Positions 45,630 through 58,337 of a DNA stretch of 64,000 nucleotides are shown here, piece after piece. Below the pieces are notes generated by a model, which was not told where the DNA came from, ran no database searches, and saw only the letters and a program-made list of their open reading frames with translations. The position numbers and the translations under genes are program-made. This stretch comes from Mactra quadrangularis. Lineage: Eukaryota > Mollusca > Bivalvia > Venerida > Mactridae. The stretch lies in NCBI GenBank assembly GCA_025267735.1, contig CM046306.1, positions 30,583,919 through 30,647,918 of the forward strand, in the 5' to 3' direction. Position 1 is the stretch's first letter, and each line of letters begins with the position of its first letter.

Positions 45630-45925
45630 ACTCAAGTCTATAGCACAGTTGGTAGTGCGCCGGGATTTGGAACTTGTATCCCAAAGGGGGTATGGGTACG
45701 AATCCCACCTAGGGAGGTTATACCCTTCCAAGAAAATTTGACAATAAAGGCAATTTTTCTCCATTGAATAGAAAATATGGATGTTTCTGGCCTTATGGTA
45801 GGGGAAGATGAGTACTGGTTATAGACAAGGGTCCCGGAAAGCTAGGTTAGGTGCCCTGAATGCTGTAAAATGATCTAAATTGTGTTGACACATGGTGTTA
45901 AACCCAGTAAAAAAATAAAAAATAA
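45630..45925 (+). mobile_element. SINE family B copy
   Basis: Plus-strand copy: agcacagttggtagtgcgcc, then gggatttggaac, B-box gggtacgaatccc, body, and tail tgttgacacatggtgttaaa with an A-rich end. Confidence 0.9.
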
Positions 45926-46303
45926 AAATTTTAATTTAATTCAATACTCAATTTTATGGGCTTTTTGGTCCATGTGCAGAAGGTACCAACAAAATTTGTA
46001 ACACATTATTGCTGAAAAGCATGAAATGCAGACAAATCCTTTTTGTTCTATGTAAACATATTATTATTGTGACAATGGAAGTTTGTTTGTACTGCAGGAA
46101 ATAAACGAACAATTTGATTTCAAGATATAGTCTATTGTCAATACTAGTTAAAAAAAAAATTACAAAAATAGAGAATGGAAAAATACCACAAATATTTCCT
46201 GTGCTTACATTTGATAATCAAATAAATTAATAAAACTGTGATACAGTGATTAAATTAAACAGTAGATATGAATAGAGAAAGAAATCATTCATAATATTTA
46301 TAC

Positions 46304-46489
46304 AGTTTAACTCGGATATAACACAGTCGGTTATAACATACACTCGGTTACAACAACATACCATCTTTTCTGGCCCGTTTTTCATCCCGATATATAATAT
46401 ACTTAGTATGCTATATGGATATAACATACCATGGTTATATCATACCTTTTTCTATGGCCCAGCGAGTATGTTATATCCAAGTTTTACTG
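46304..46489. mobile_element. Short Tc1/mariner-class MITE with empty site in copy 2
   Basis: Inverted ends cagtttaactcggatataa and (complement) cagtaaaacttggatataa, with TA on both sides. The other duplication copy has the uninterrupted site (atacttataatgtgaatt near 49657-49674). Size 186 bp. Confidence 0.95.
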
Positions 46490-46739
46490 TAATGTGAATT
46501 AGAATTCTGAAACTAGTCCGAAGTACATAAAAGTAAATAACAAAAAAAATCAAACAATGAAAGGGGCCAAACACCAGCTTGCGCCTCTCCTATGCACCAC
46601 CTAATTATAATAGTTGAACTGTTTAGAAACAGAGGCAGGGTGAGTATTTGTCACCAGATAAAGAATAAAGAGTCATGGCTAAGATACAACTCTTAAGGTG
46701 TTCAGGGCTAGATCCTGGCTAGCTGTTGACCATCAACTC

Positions 46740-48460
46740 TGAGAATGGGAGGTGTATAGAGCTATATCCTGGCTAGCTGTTGAGCATGTATGAGAGTGAG
46801 AAGAGTACAGTGCTAGATCCTGGCTTAGTGTTGAGCATGTATGAGAGTGAGAAGAGTACAGTGCTAGATCCTGGCTAAGTGTTGAGCATGTATGAGAGTG
46901 AGAAAAGTACAATACTAGATCCTGTCTTAGTGTTGAGCATGTATGAGAGTGAGAAGAGTACAGTACTAGATCCTGGCTAGTTGTTGAGCATAAATGAGAG
47001 TGAGAAGAATACAGTGCTAGATCCTGGCTTAGTGTTGAGCATGTATGAGAGTGAGAAGAGTACAGTGCTAGATCCTGGCTTAGTGTTGAGCATGTATGAG
47101 AGTGAGAATAGTACAGTGCTAGATCCTGGCTAGCTGTTGAGCATGTATGAGAGTGAGAAGAGTACAGTGCTAGATCCTGGCTTAGTGTTGAGCATGTATG
47201 AGAGTGAGAAGAGTACAGTACTAGATCCTGGCTTAGTGTTGAGCATGTATGAGAGTGAGAAGAGTACAGTGCTAGATCCTGGCTTAGTGTTGAGCATGTA
47301 TGAGAGTGAGGAGAGTACAGTGCTAGATCCTGGCTTAGTGTTGAGCATGTATGAGAGTGAGAAGAGTACAGTGCTAGATCCTGGCTAAGTGTTGAGCATG
47401 TATGAGAGTGAGAAAAGTACAATACTAGATCCTGTCTTAGTGTTGAGCATGTATGAGAGTGAGAAGAGTACAGTACTAGATCCTGGCTAGTTGTTGAGCA
47501 TAAATGAGAGTGAGAAGAATACAGTGCTAGATCCTGGCTTAGTGTTGAGCATGTATGAGAGTGAGAAGAGTACAGTGCTAGATCCTGGCTTAGTGTTGAG
47601 CATGTATGAGAGTGAGAATAGTACAGTGCTAGATCCTGGCTAGCTGTTGAGCATGTATGAGAGTGAGAAGAGTACAGTGCTAGATCCTGGCTTAGTGTTG
47701 AGCATGTATGAGAGTGAGAAGAGTACAGTACTAGATCCTGGCTTAGTGTTGAGCATGTATGAGAGTGAGAAGAGTACAGTGCTAGATCCTGGCTTAGTGT
47801 TGAGCATGTATGAGAGTGAGGAGAGTACAGTGCTAGATCCTGGCTAGCTGTTGAGCATGTATGAGAGTGAGAAGAGTACAGTGCTAGATCCTGGCTTAGT
47901 GTTGAGCATGTATGAGAGTGAGATGAGTACAGTGCTAGATCCTGGCTTAGTGTTGAGCATGTATGAGAGTGCGAAGAGTACAGTGCTAGATCCTGGCTTA
48001 GTGTTGAGCATGTATGAGAGTGAGAAGAGTACAGTTCTAGATCCTGGCTAGCTGTTTAGCATGAATGAGAGTGAGAGGAGTTCAGTTCTAGATCCTGGCT
48101 AGCTGTTGAGCACATATGAGAGTGAGAGGAGTATAGTGCTAGATCCTGCCTAGCTGTTGAGCATGTATGAGAGTGAGAAGAGTACAGTGTTAGATCCTGG
48201 CCTAGTGTTGAGCATGTATGAGAGTGAAAAGAGTACAGTGCTAGATCCTGCCTAGCTGTTGAGCATGTATGAGAGTGAGAAGAGTACAGTGAGAGGAGTA
48301 TAGTGCTAGATACAGGCTTAGTGTTGAGCACGTATGAGAGTGAGAGGAGTATAGTGCTAGATACTGGCTTAGTGTTGAGCATGTATGAGAGTGAGAGGAG
48401 AATTTAGCTAGATCCTGGCTGAGTGTAACTCTGAGAGGTGAACAAGGCTGGATCCTGGCT
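46740..48460 (+). repeat. 51 bp minisatellite, expanded array
   Basis: The unit starts gagcatgtatgagagtgag, then aagagtacagtgctagatcc, then tggcttagtgtt. Because 51 is 17 codons and the unit lacks stops in some frames, long frames arise on both strands; the 229-codon minus frame at 46733-47422 reads SHSHTCSTLSQDLALYS repeats. A 510 bp (10-unit) higher-order copy is visible: the rare variant gaaaagtacaatactagatc sits at 46902 and 47412. Confidence 0.95.
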
Positions 48461-49388
48461 GATGAGTAAAATTGTTGTGCATATTATCATACTTTATGGT
48501 TTTATGATAAAGATTGTTTGAAGATAAATGTTTGATTAAAGACAAACAGGTGCCATTGTTTAAAAGTTATTGTATGGCAATGTAAGTCAATAATCATTGA
48601 AGTTTTTGCTACAATGTATCAGGTATGAGATTTATTATGACCACGGTGTTGTATGTTTATATAGTAATATACATTGACTTTGTAAGTTCAAGACACAACA
48701 GAGTTAACGGGCGTTAACTGTACAACATTGTTATACAGTAGATAGAAAACTCAAAGCCATCGTATGACCAGCTTTACACCTCCAAGGAGGCATAAGACCT
48801 ATTGTACACCCATTGAAATTATTCATTTGATGTGCTAGAATCCACAATTTTATTGGTGTGGAAAGGTTACACTATTGATACCCTATACCAGTATCTGTAA
48901 CCTTAATTGACATTCAAGTTTAAACAAAGTATTTGATTTGCATAAAAATACACTTGGTTCTTTACTTGGTGGTGATTAACTGAGTTTTGACAAATAAAAA
49001 TTTTAATTTAGGCAATGCACATCAGGCAAACAAAATCATTGGATGTTCAAAACAATGGATGGTGTCAATCACAAACAAAATCTTAGTATTACTACAAAAA
49101 AAACATTTACATCAGAAATTATCAGCAACATGTGTCTTTTCTTGTAAATTTATCATAAATATATAATTGACCTGCTTGTATTTTTTTCATATTGTTAATG
49201 ATATATTTTTATCTGCTTATAGGCCACAATAAATGGTCAAGCATATAATGTTATCAATTAAATGGGTATAATGTTTTATTATAAAATGGGTGTAATGTTT
49301 TATTATAAACCTGATACAAAGGAGATAACACAAACTAAGTTAACATTGTCTTGTACTGATAATGTTTTTAACTGTACTGTTGTATATA

Positions 49389-51225
49389 TGCAGACAAATC
49401 TATTTTGTTCTTTGTAAACATATCATTATTGTGACAATGGAAGTTTGTTTGTACTGCAGGAAATAAACGAACAATTTGATTTCAAAATATATTCTATTGT
49501 CAATACTACAGTTAAAAAAAAATTACAAAAATAGAGAATGGAAAAATACCACAGATATTTCCTGTGCTCACATTTGATAATCAAATAAATTAATAAAACT
49601 GTGATACAGTGATTAAATAAAACAGTAGATATGAATAGAGAAAGAAATCATTCATAATACTTATAATGTGAATTAGAATTCTGAAACTAGTCCGAAGTAC
49701 ATAAAAGTAAATAATAAAAAAAATCAAACAATGAAAGGGGCTAAACACCAGCTTGCGCCTCTCCTATGCACCACCTTATTATAATAGTTGAACTGTTTAG
49801 AAACAGAGGCAGGGTGAGTATTTGTCACCAGATAAAGAATAAAGAGCCATGGCCAAGATACAACTCTTAAGTTAAGGTGTTCAGTTCTAGATCCTGGCTA
49901 GCTGTTGACCATCAACTCTGAGAGTGGGAGGTGTATAGAGCTATATCCTGGCTAGCTGTTGAGCATGTATGAGAGTGAGAAGAGTACAGTGCTAGATCCT
50001 GGCAAGCTGTTGAGCATGTATGAGAGTGAGAAGAGTACAGTACTAGATCCTGTCTAGCTGTTGAGCATGTATGAGAGTGAGAAGAGTACAGTGCTAGATC
50101 CTGGCTAGCTGTTGAGCATGTATGAGAGTAAGAGGAGTACAGTACTAGATCCTGCCTAGCTTTTCAGCATGTATCAGAGTGAGGAGTTCAGTGCTAGATA
50201 CTGGCTTAGTGTTAAGCACGTATGAGAGTGAGAGGATAATTTAACTAGATCCTGGCTGAGTGTAACTCTGAGAGGTGAACAGGGCTGGATCCTGGCTGAC
50301 AAATTGTTGTGCATATTATCATACTTTATGGTTTTATGATAAAGATTGTTTGAAGATAAATGTTTGATTAAAGACAAACAGATGCCATTGTTTAAAAGTT
50401 ATTGTATGGCAATGTAAGTCAATAATCATTGAAGTTTTTGCTACAATGTATCAGGTATGAGATTTATTATGACCACGGTGTTGTATGTTTATATAGTAAT
50501 ATACATTGACTTTGTAAGTTCAAGACACAACAGAGTTAACGGGCGTTAACTGTACAAAATTGTTATACAGTAGATAGAAAACTCAAAGCCATCGTATGAC
50601 CAGCTTCACACCTCCAAGGAGGCATAAGACCTATTGTACACCCATTGAAATTATTCATTTGATGTGCTAGAATCCACAATTTTATTGGTGTGGAAGGTTA
50701 CACTATTGATACCCTATACCAGTATCTGTAACCTTAATTGACATTCAAGTTTAAACAAAGTATTTGATTTGCATAAAAATACACTTGGTTCTTTACTTGG
50801 TGGTGATTAACTGAGTTTTGACAAATAAAAATTTAAATTTAGACAATGCACATCAGGCAAACAAAATCACTGGATGTTCAAAACAATGGATGGTGTCAAT
50901 CACAAACAAAATCTTAGTATTACTACAAAAAAAAAACAACATTTACACCAGAAATTATCAGTAACATGTGTCTTTTCTTGTAAATTTATCATAAATATAC
51001 ATTTGACCTCCTTGTATTTTTTTCATATTGTTAAATGATACATTTTTATGTGCTTATGGGCCACAATAAATGGTCAAGCATATAATGTTATCAATTAAAT
51101 GGGTATAACGTATTATTATAAAATGGGTATAATGTTTTATTATAAACCTGATACAAGGGAGATAACCCAAACTAAGTTAACCTTGTCTTGTACTGATAAT
51201 GTTTTTAACTGTACTGTTGTATATA
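49389..51225 (+). repeat. Segmental tandem duplication, copy 2 (1.8 kb)
   Basis: Same order as copy 1, with a much shorter minisatellite and no MITE. It ends near ctgtactgttgtatata (51209-51225), where copy 1 instead runs into copy 2. Confidence 0.93.
49880..50305 (+). repeat. 51 bp minisatellite, short array in copy 2
   Basis: About seven units of the same repeat, against more than thirty in copy 1. Confidence 0.95.
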
Positions 51226-51650
51226 AATGTGTCTTGCAGAGTAACATACGAGGAATATTTCAGTAAGTGCATTAACATATCAAGTTCCAGGCTGTTGTTA
51301 ACCAAATTGTTAATGTAGGTTTTGCAACCTTGACTGTAACAAATCTGGCAAAGAGGGAGATGGAGTAGTGAAACACAGAACATGAAGGCAACATTGTAGT
51401 AAATGACCATTAAGAGATTCTAACAGCCGCATATGGCAGCTTTTAGTCTATTCACTTTGCATGATATTAGCTTTTAAATTTTCAAATTACAAGTAAGGCT
51501 TGCTGCAGACCCACAAGTGCACAATGTTTACTATCTTTGTTGAGGCCATTTTGGTGATCTAGGGTGAATTTTGACAAGAACATGTTGACATCATAACAGA
51601 TGGGCATAATTCCCAATAAATAACTAAAACAAAACAACTATTGATAAATC
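51226..51650. other. Intergenic DNA
   Basis: No supported features. Confidence 0.35.
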
Positions 51651-51654
51651 CCAA

Positions 51655-51970
51655 ATAAGCAAGTAGTACTGATGAATTTGAACAAATTTAAATATTGTAG
51701 TACAAAGGGACATAATTGCAAAATAATTTGTCGAGAATTACCTCCCTTAAAATGTCATGTAGATGTAGCACTGATAAATAAATATACCCTTTTCAATAGA
51801 ATATTTTTATAATTACTAATGATAACTCAATTTAAACAAAATTTTAATCTTAAATATTAAGTTATAAAGGGACAAAACTTCAAAAATAATACATCTAGAT
51901 TTACCTCCCTTAATATTTATGTACATGTAGTAACGACAAATACTTATGACAACATAAGTACATTTTGTAT
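51655..51970 (+). repeat. Diverged two-copy tandem repeat (~163 bp)
   Basis: aaagggaca-aa-t-caaaa-aata, ttacctcccttaa and atgta-atgtag occur twice in order, with acctccctt at 51740 and 51903. The units are old and diverged. Confidence 0.55.
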
Positions 51971-52530
51971 ATTGATTAGTATTGAAAAAACTCTATTCAG
52001 AAAAAAACTTGCCTCATATTTTGCAATTTGTATAGAGTAAAAGGTTAATTACTAATAAAAAAAATCATCCAAATTTATGTCCGTTCACAGTATGGTTAAT
52101 AAAGGTCCTATTGAATAGGTATACCAACTTTCAAAAAATAGGTAGGATAGTGTTGAAGATTAAGACTAATAAAAAAAACTTTAACCTTACAAGCAATGAC
52201 AATGCTGATGCCGAAGGATAAGCTCTAATTTTTTTTGAAAAATCAAGCTTTATAATTAATAAAATGCTGCAGGTTCTAAATGTTTTAGTGGTCCGGTTAC
52301 ATGTATGAAATTGTGCACATATTGATTTAGATCTTCTGAAATGATTCTAATAAATATATAAACAATAAGTTGTCAAATAAGATATCATAAGAAGAAAGCT
52401 TGATACTAGTTAAACATAGGATCACCAGGGACACCCAGAATTAATAAGTACCACAAAATTATATGCAAACTTTTTAACAATCAGGGGGAGCTAACTCAAT
52501 GTGTCCACCATTGTATAATTAATTATCTAT
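51971..52530. other. Intergenic DNA
   Basis: AT-rich, nothing supported. Confidence 0.35.
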
Positions 52531-52818
52531 ATTGGGTTTAACGACGTGTCCACACTATTTTAAAGGTTACTTCACGGCGTCCAGAGCACTTAACTTATCT
52601 TTCCTGGACCCTTGTCTATAACCAGTTCTCACCTTCCCTTCCACAAGACTGGAAATTTTTCCATATACCGTATTAATGGAGGAAAAATGAAATTTGTCAA
52701 ATTTTCATGAAAGGGTATAATTAACCTCCCTGGGTGGGATTCGAACCGGTACACCTTTCGTGACACTAGATTCAGGAAATCCAGGTGTGCTACTTAAATA
52801 TGAGCTCTGACCTGGGAT
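52531..52818 (-). mobile_element. SINE family B, degenerate copy
   Basis: attgggtttaacgacgtgtc at left (tail), body words cttgtctataaccag and caaattttcatgaaagggt, then a damaged head (gattcgaaccggtac). Confidence 0.85.
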
Positions 52819-53189
52819 AAGCAACTCCTTAATGTTTTAAAAAAAGTAATGCAATACAAAATCTTTAATTCTAGTAAGTACTATTTGGTTTCTCAATACT
52901 TATTACTTATGCTAAGCAGTTTCAGACAATCAATGTTTTGTTGATTGTAATAGTACCAATACAATATCTAATCAGACCTGAAAATAAAAATGTTGGATAA
53001 ATCAAATGACAATACTCAATAGCTTACCATTTATCTTGTTAAGTATTGCACTACAGTAGAAACTCTGTGGTAAGGCTGATTTTAAATAGATGAACATCAA
53101 TAAGTCACATAGCTAACAATATCTAGATGTCATACACTGGGTTACCATTTATTCTACCAAATTCAACTGACCAAATCTACATTAACATC

Positions 53190-53350
53190 TGAAAAGATGA
53201 TAAAAGAATAACTATTAACATCAAACCCCATATTCTTTTTTCAAATTTGAACCCATTGTAACCTAATAAAATCCATTGTCTGATCAGATTTGAACCCACA
53301 ATCTCTAGACTCTAGTCATAAGACCATACTCTACTATGTCACCATAAAAT
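53190..53350 (-). mobile_element. Probable tRNA-derived SINE fragment
   Basis: The minus strand reads agtatggtcttatgactag ... gtgggttcaaatctgat, a B-box with tRNA-like spacing. No clear tail. Confidence 0.45.
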
Positions 53351-53364
53351 CTAGCTTAGTGGTA

Positions 53365-53610
53365 AGAGAGTATGAGTGCCATATCATACCTCTGCTACAT
53401 ACACCAATGACTCCTAAGCTGAATTTGTCCTCAGATTCTTGGAGCATGATCGTCTGTGGCAATTCTGAGGGTACAATCATGTTTCTAGTAAAATATTTAC
53501 CTTGGACACCAATTGCAAATCCTTATAAATTCATTGTCCAAACTGAGATGCGAACACACAACCTCAATAGTCGTAAGCAGACACTACCATGTTGCTATAT
53601 AAGTTAGCTT
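53365..53610 (-). mobile_element. Probable tRNA-derived SINE, other family
   Basis: The minus strand reads catggtagtgtctgcttacg, then gttgtgtgttcgcatctcag (B-box-like), followed by about 180 bp of unrelated body. The 105-codon plus frame here is not supported as a gene. Confidence 0.4.
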
Positions 53611-53699
53611 GAACGAACAGACATGAATTAGGAATAAAGGAATTTTGTCAGCATCGTGGCTCAACCATGTGACTACCACGATTCTTTCATTGTCTCTCG

Positions 53700-53900
53700 C
53701 TTCAGAGGCAGATCCAGGATTTTTTTTCTGGTGGGGTCCAAACTTTTTCTAGAGGGGGGGTCCAAACTTTCGAACCACAAACATATTTTAATTTTAAACA
53801 TTTTGCAGAATAATGCAACTAGGGGCGTAGCAAGAGCTTTTTTATGTGTACACAGAACTCTAGGGGTCAAGGGCATCCCCTCCCCCCGAATTTGTTTTTT
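53700..53900. repeat. Low-complexity / dispersed repeat fragments
   Basis: ggtccaaactttt and gggtccaaactttcg form a short tandem. aggggcgtagcaagagc and cagatccaggatttttt resemble the ends of dispersed repeats common in marine invertebrates. Boundaries unclear. Confidence 0.35.
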
Positions 53901-54757
53901 CTGTAGATCATCTCAGGAGAAATTCGACAACTTTACGGAAAGAGTTAGTATAATTCATTCCGGGCACAAACATAGGAAGACATTGGTACCAATTATAATT
54001 AATTTCCAACCAGCGTTTAAGAATTATAAAGACTGAAGTCAAATACAACGAATTTTACCCGTAAACTCAACTCACAAGTCCCATTGAAATGTAACTTGAC
54101 GCAAGAGTATTAAAATATAACAAACAGCTTTGTTTTACACACAAGTTTTATTGCATTTTTAGCGTTTGTAATTTTACGATTTCTCTGGATCAATACGTAC
54201 GCAGCTGCATACTCTGCATACTGGTAGCTACACACCTGGCAACATATTGATAATAAAAACTACATAACCATTAAATATATGTTTAGCACCCAGAGGAATT
54301 GCTTCATGCTACTTAAAAATGACTTACAGTTTGTCAACCAGTTCCGATTATGAACCAGTTCCGGTTAACTTTTTTTGTACGAGAGGTTTTGTGAAAATAA
54401 TATCAGACAGATAATAAAAACAATTGGTCCTTTGAATAGAACACCCTTTTAGCTTCACATTATTAAATTTTCATTTTCGAGGAACAGTTTACATTCTGTC
54501 AAGCGCCTTAGGACCTAGACGACTAGGGACGCTTGCATTAAAAATTGGGCGACGCCGGTCAATAACTGTACACATATCGTATTGTAAAATCCTCAAAGTA
54601 CTCTTAAATGAAAAAAATCAAATTGCAATATGTTCTTCTATCATTACTTTGTTTTCAGGAAAAATCATGAGCAAATATCCATGCATTTTGTTAGGGACAC
54701 TGTTTTGCAGAGACACGTGTTTCAACCAGTTCCGAATCAGCTGCGCGTGTGCACATC
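53901..54757. other. Intergenic DNA
   Basis: No gene supported. The word aaccagttccg occurs at about 54338, 54353 and 54723, perhaps a degraded repeat. Confidence 0.35.
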
Positions 54758-55946
54758 CAGGGCTTTTTCAGGGGGTTTTGGGAAAAAGGCCCCTGCCCAA
54801 ATTGGGAATTTTTAACGCAGTAAATAGTCAGATTTGGGAAAAAATATCGACAAATCCAACCAATTTGAAAATTCCATAATTTAATTTTTCTGCATTAAAT
54901 CTTTATACAGTATGCCTTGCTTTGGTGTCTCTGAAGGTGTTGCAGTGCCCTTCAAAAGTTTGTTCAGACAATTCAGTAAGGTATTCATTGCAAATTCTCT
55001 TGAATCCATTACTTTTTATGATTCTTATTTTGATTGAACTTTATTACTTGCTTAAATTACTTAAATTCCATGCGCTCTTTACAAGTAAAATAATATGAAA
55101 AAATGATAAGTTTTTTTTATCTTCTAACATAATGAAATATGTCTGAGACCTTGAATTATCTAAAACATTCTTGTGCATCCCTGGTAAGTTGGTAACCAAT
55201 GTTACAGTATTGAAATATACTGCACAATGGGTTCTGACAAGGTGTATTGGAGTTAAATCAAATAATTTTGTAACTGTTTGATTTAAAACACAAGCAGATC
55301 TGTCAGACGAAAATTCTTAAAACTAAACCAGTTAAGATGCTGTTGACAAAAAAGAAAATCACTGTTGTTTTGGGTTTATTTTGAGAGCACTCGCACGAAA
55401 ACGGAATCAAATTTTTGTTTGTGTCGCTCCCTGAGGCAACACTCGTTTATTCGAGATGAAAGAATATAAACAAATATTTATTTTATAACAAACGCGGATC
55501 AAAAATGTTTCAAACAAATTAGCGATCTCGCGGGGTCGCGAAAATATATGACAATATATCGTAATGGTTCGTGTGATTTCATTTCAAACAATAGAACATA
55601 AGTTCGTGCATTATAAACTTAAAACGGCTATTAAAAGGTAAATTGATGACAAAATTGTTAGTTTTGACAGTTATTTTATGTTGAATAACCCGCAGTGCGG
55701 CGAAAAAAATTCACTAATGTTTTTCACGGATAGCGGATTTCACGGGTCACCGATCAAAAGTAAACAAACGATCCGCGAAAGTTGAAATCTCGTGATTTCT
55801 TTTGTAAATTTCAAAGGCATCTTGTTCAAAGGAAATTATTCAACGAGATTGGGAATTTTTTTCTTGAAATTGGGAAAAATGGTCGTTATTTGGCATTGGG
55901 AACGGGGCCGAATATCGGCCCCGTGAGATAGGCTGAAAAAGCCCTG
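54758..55946. mobile_element. TIR DNA element (1.19 kb) with candidate 5 bp TSD
   Basis: Both ends read cagggctttttcag inward (14 of 14). Behind them, word pairs such as ttgggaa/ttcccaa continue the symmetry loosely. Acatc lies on both sides (54753-54757 and 55947-55951). The CAGGG end recalls hAT elements, but their duplication is 8 bp, so the superfamily stays open. No transposase frame. Confidence 0.8.
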
Positions 55947-57540
55947 ACATCGTATAATGGGGGTCGATTCAAAATGATTTTGAGGATCTGTTAATTGTTT
56001 ATTTTTTCATTTTAATCTTAATTTGTTGAATTTACACATGGCTTCTATTGTTATAAAGATGTTTCATGTTAGTATCTAGAATAGTGACACAAGTGCCAGT
56101 ATTTAAGGTATCTTAAGATTTTAGGTATCAACATTAGAAAACACTGCCATTCCTTAACACCAGACTAATAAACACCTTTTTTAATCTTAGTCAAAGTAAA
56201 AAGATATATTTTATTGAAGTTTGACTTTGTGAAGGACCTGTATTTTGCCAGTTGACTCTTTTTGTAATTTGCTCTAACATATTTCAACTCAGACTAGGAA
56301 TAGATATCTAACAAATTTTACCCAGCATTCATTGCAGCTGTCAATTAGGTATTATGCAACATTTTATATAGATCTTATCTGATGTCAGGATCTCAAAGTT
56401 CTAGCACTCAGCATGGTGTCTTTTTGACTCTTTGATTCACATATTTTTCGGTATATATTACTTAATATTGTCTGGATTTTTGCTTTGACCAGCTAAGTAT
56501 TACATAATGAATACACTAAAAGTTATTTCAACCAATGTCCAAGTCAACTGGAGCTCACCAGGGTATCTTTGTTCCACCCAAAGGTTATGTAATACCAATA
56601 GGCACCTAGAGGGGTAAATCTATTGTAGATTTATGGTACTGAAAGGACAAATTATATAGAAAATATTGACTTAGTAGACTAATTTTATAGCCTTTAAATA
56701 TTTAAATGTTTTAAAATTCTTTTAAATGATTATTGACATGGTTATAGGCAAGTTTAAGGGTGCTATTTCCTTAGTAACCAGAATACTATATTTAAGTAAG
56801 CTTATGTATATTGTTATTTTGCTTGATTTAGTCTATTTACTGGCTATTAGCATTTTAACTTTTAAAATGGTTTTAACTCATCAAAATCACATTTTCGCTG
56901 TTTCTCAAGATAAGTTATCTATCAATATGTTTATTTTGATCGGTATGATCTATAGATGAATAATATGTGCTTACTTTTGTAATAATATTGTTTATTAAGA
57001 GTTTATAAGCAATTAGATGATTTTATTGATCAAAATCACCTTTTTACTATTTTTTAAGGTAGAATAGCCATCAATAGGTTAATTTTATTCAGAAAAGTGT
57101 ACAGATCAATAATATGTAGTTTGTTTTGCTTGAATGTTGATTTTTAAGATTTTATAACAAATATTCATCAAAGTCATCATTTCATTATTTCTTAAGATAA
57201 AATATTCATCCATAGGTTCATTTTAATCAGAATGATGCACAGATAATGAAAATGTAAATTATATTTTGATATTGTTATATTTATGAAAAATTAACAATTT
57301 TCAATGGCTTATTGATTATCAATATTAGATTAACTAAGATAAGAAAATATCATTTTCTTTATCTTTAGAGTAATATTGTCAAGTTTAGTCTCTTTTTGTA
57401 GATAATGATATGCTGATTTCACTGATAATCTTGAATTTTAGATATCATTTATAGTTTTTGAATTATCAATCAAAAATGATTTTGTACTTTTTACATAAGG
57501 AATTTAGAGGTTACATAATACAAAACCTTTGAAGCTTGAA

Positions 57541-57715
57541 TGACTCATATGTCCAGTCAGTAGGCGGGGCTTATCAGCATCTAACATTTGTCAATCAACT
57601 TTTCTTAATTGGTGACAGCCAATTAAAATGTAATTAGAATTGGAACTGACCAATCAGGCGACACCTGTCTTTGTCTTATAAACTGATGCACAGCCTGATT
57701 TTGGCACTCTGCTGC
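57541..57715 (+). promoter_or_regulatory. LTR promoter region
   Basis: In order: tgactca (AP-1-like, ~57541), ggcggggc (GC box, ~57563), two ccaat words (gccaatt ~57617, accaatcagg ~57648) and ttataaac (TATA, ~57676), then a likely start about 30 bp on. Inference from motif order; not tested. Confidence 0.55.
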
Positions 57716-58331
57716 TTTCTCTTAGTTCCAAAAAGTATTCTTCTACGTTATTGCAAAAGCAATAATTAATTAATTAATTATGGGTTAGTTATTGATATTT
57801 GATTTTAGTTTAGTTCTAATTTTGTGACTAGATTCTAAATTCTATATTGGAAATGGACAGGCAAGCCGGTAAATATGTATTTACTTATAACTTATTTTGT
57901 TTGAAATGTTGATTATTACTAAGAAATAGTTGTTTTTTACTACTGCAGAGTCATATGCAGATTATGACTTAGTTTTAATATAAGGTATTTTTGACATTGT
58001 TTACTTTAGTTAAGACTCTGACATAATTTGGGTATTAATGTAAATATTTGTATATATTTTTGCTTTCCTATCTCACTTGTTTATATCTCACTTATATTTT
58101 TTTTGTCTTATTTTTGTCTTTTCTATCTTACTTATTTTATGTTATGTTAAGTTCATTTTTGCCTTATCGTACTTGCTTTTTAACGTTTTCGCCTTCAAGT
58201 TCATTTTTGTATTTTCTATCTTACTTATTTTTATCTTACTTGGTTTTTAAAGTTTTCACCTACAAGTTTGTTTCCGCCTCATGATCTTACTTGTATTATC
58301 TTAGTTTTCACTTTTGGTTTCATTATTCAAA

Positions 58332-58337
58332 AATAAA
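58332..58337 (+). promoter_or_regulatory. LTR polyadenylation signal candidate
   Basis: aataaa about 650 bp after the TATA box, placing the R/U5 boundary near 58355 and leaving a U5 of about 345 bp. Confidence 0.4.

Larger units (their letters stand above)
46027..49388 (+). repeat. Segmental tandem duplication, copy 1 (3.36 kb)
   Basis: Starts at atgcagacaaatcctttttg and runs to the start of copy 2 (49389, atgcagacaaatctattttg). It contains a Tc1-type insertion (46304-46489) that copy 2 lacks and a 51 bp minisatellite expanded to about 1.7 kb. Outside these, the copies are nearly identical. Confidence 0.93.

Noticed and set aside
46733..48382. CRISPR array
   Set aside because: Units are contiguous 51 bp tandem copies without unique spacers, in a eukaryotic context.
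53656..54036. 126-codon plus frame
   Set aside because: It runs through repeat fragments and a poly-G/T stretch; no recognisable domain.
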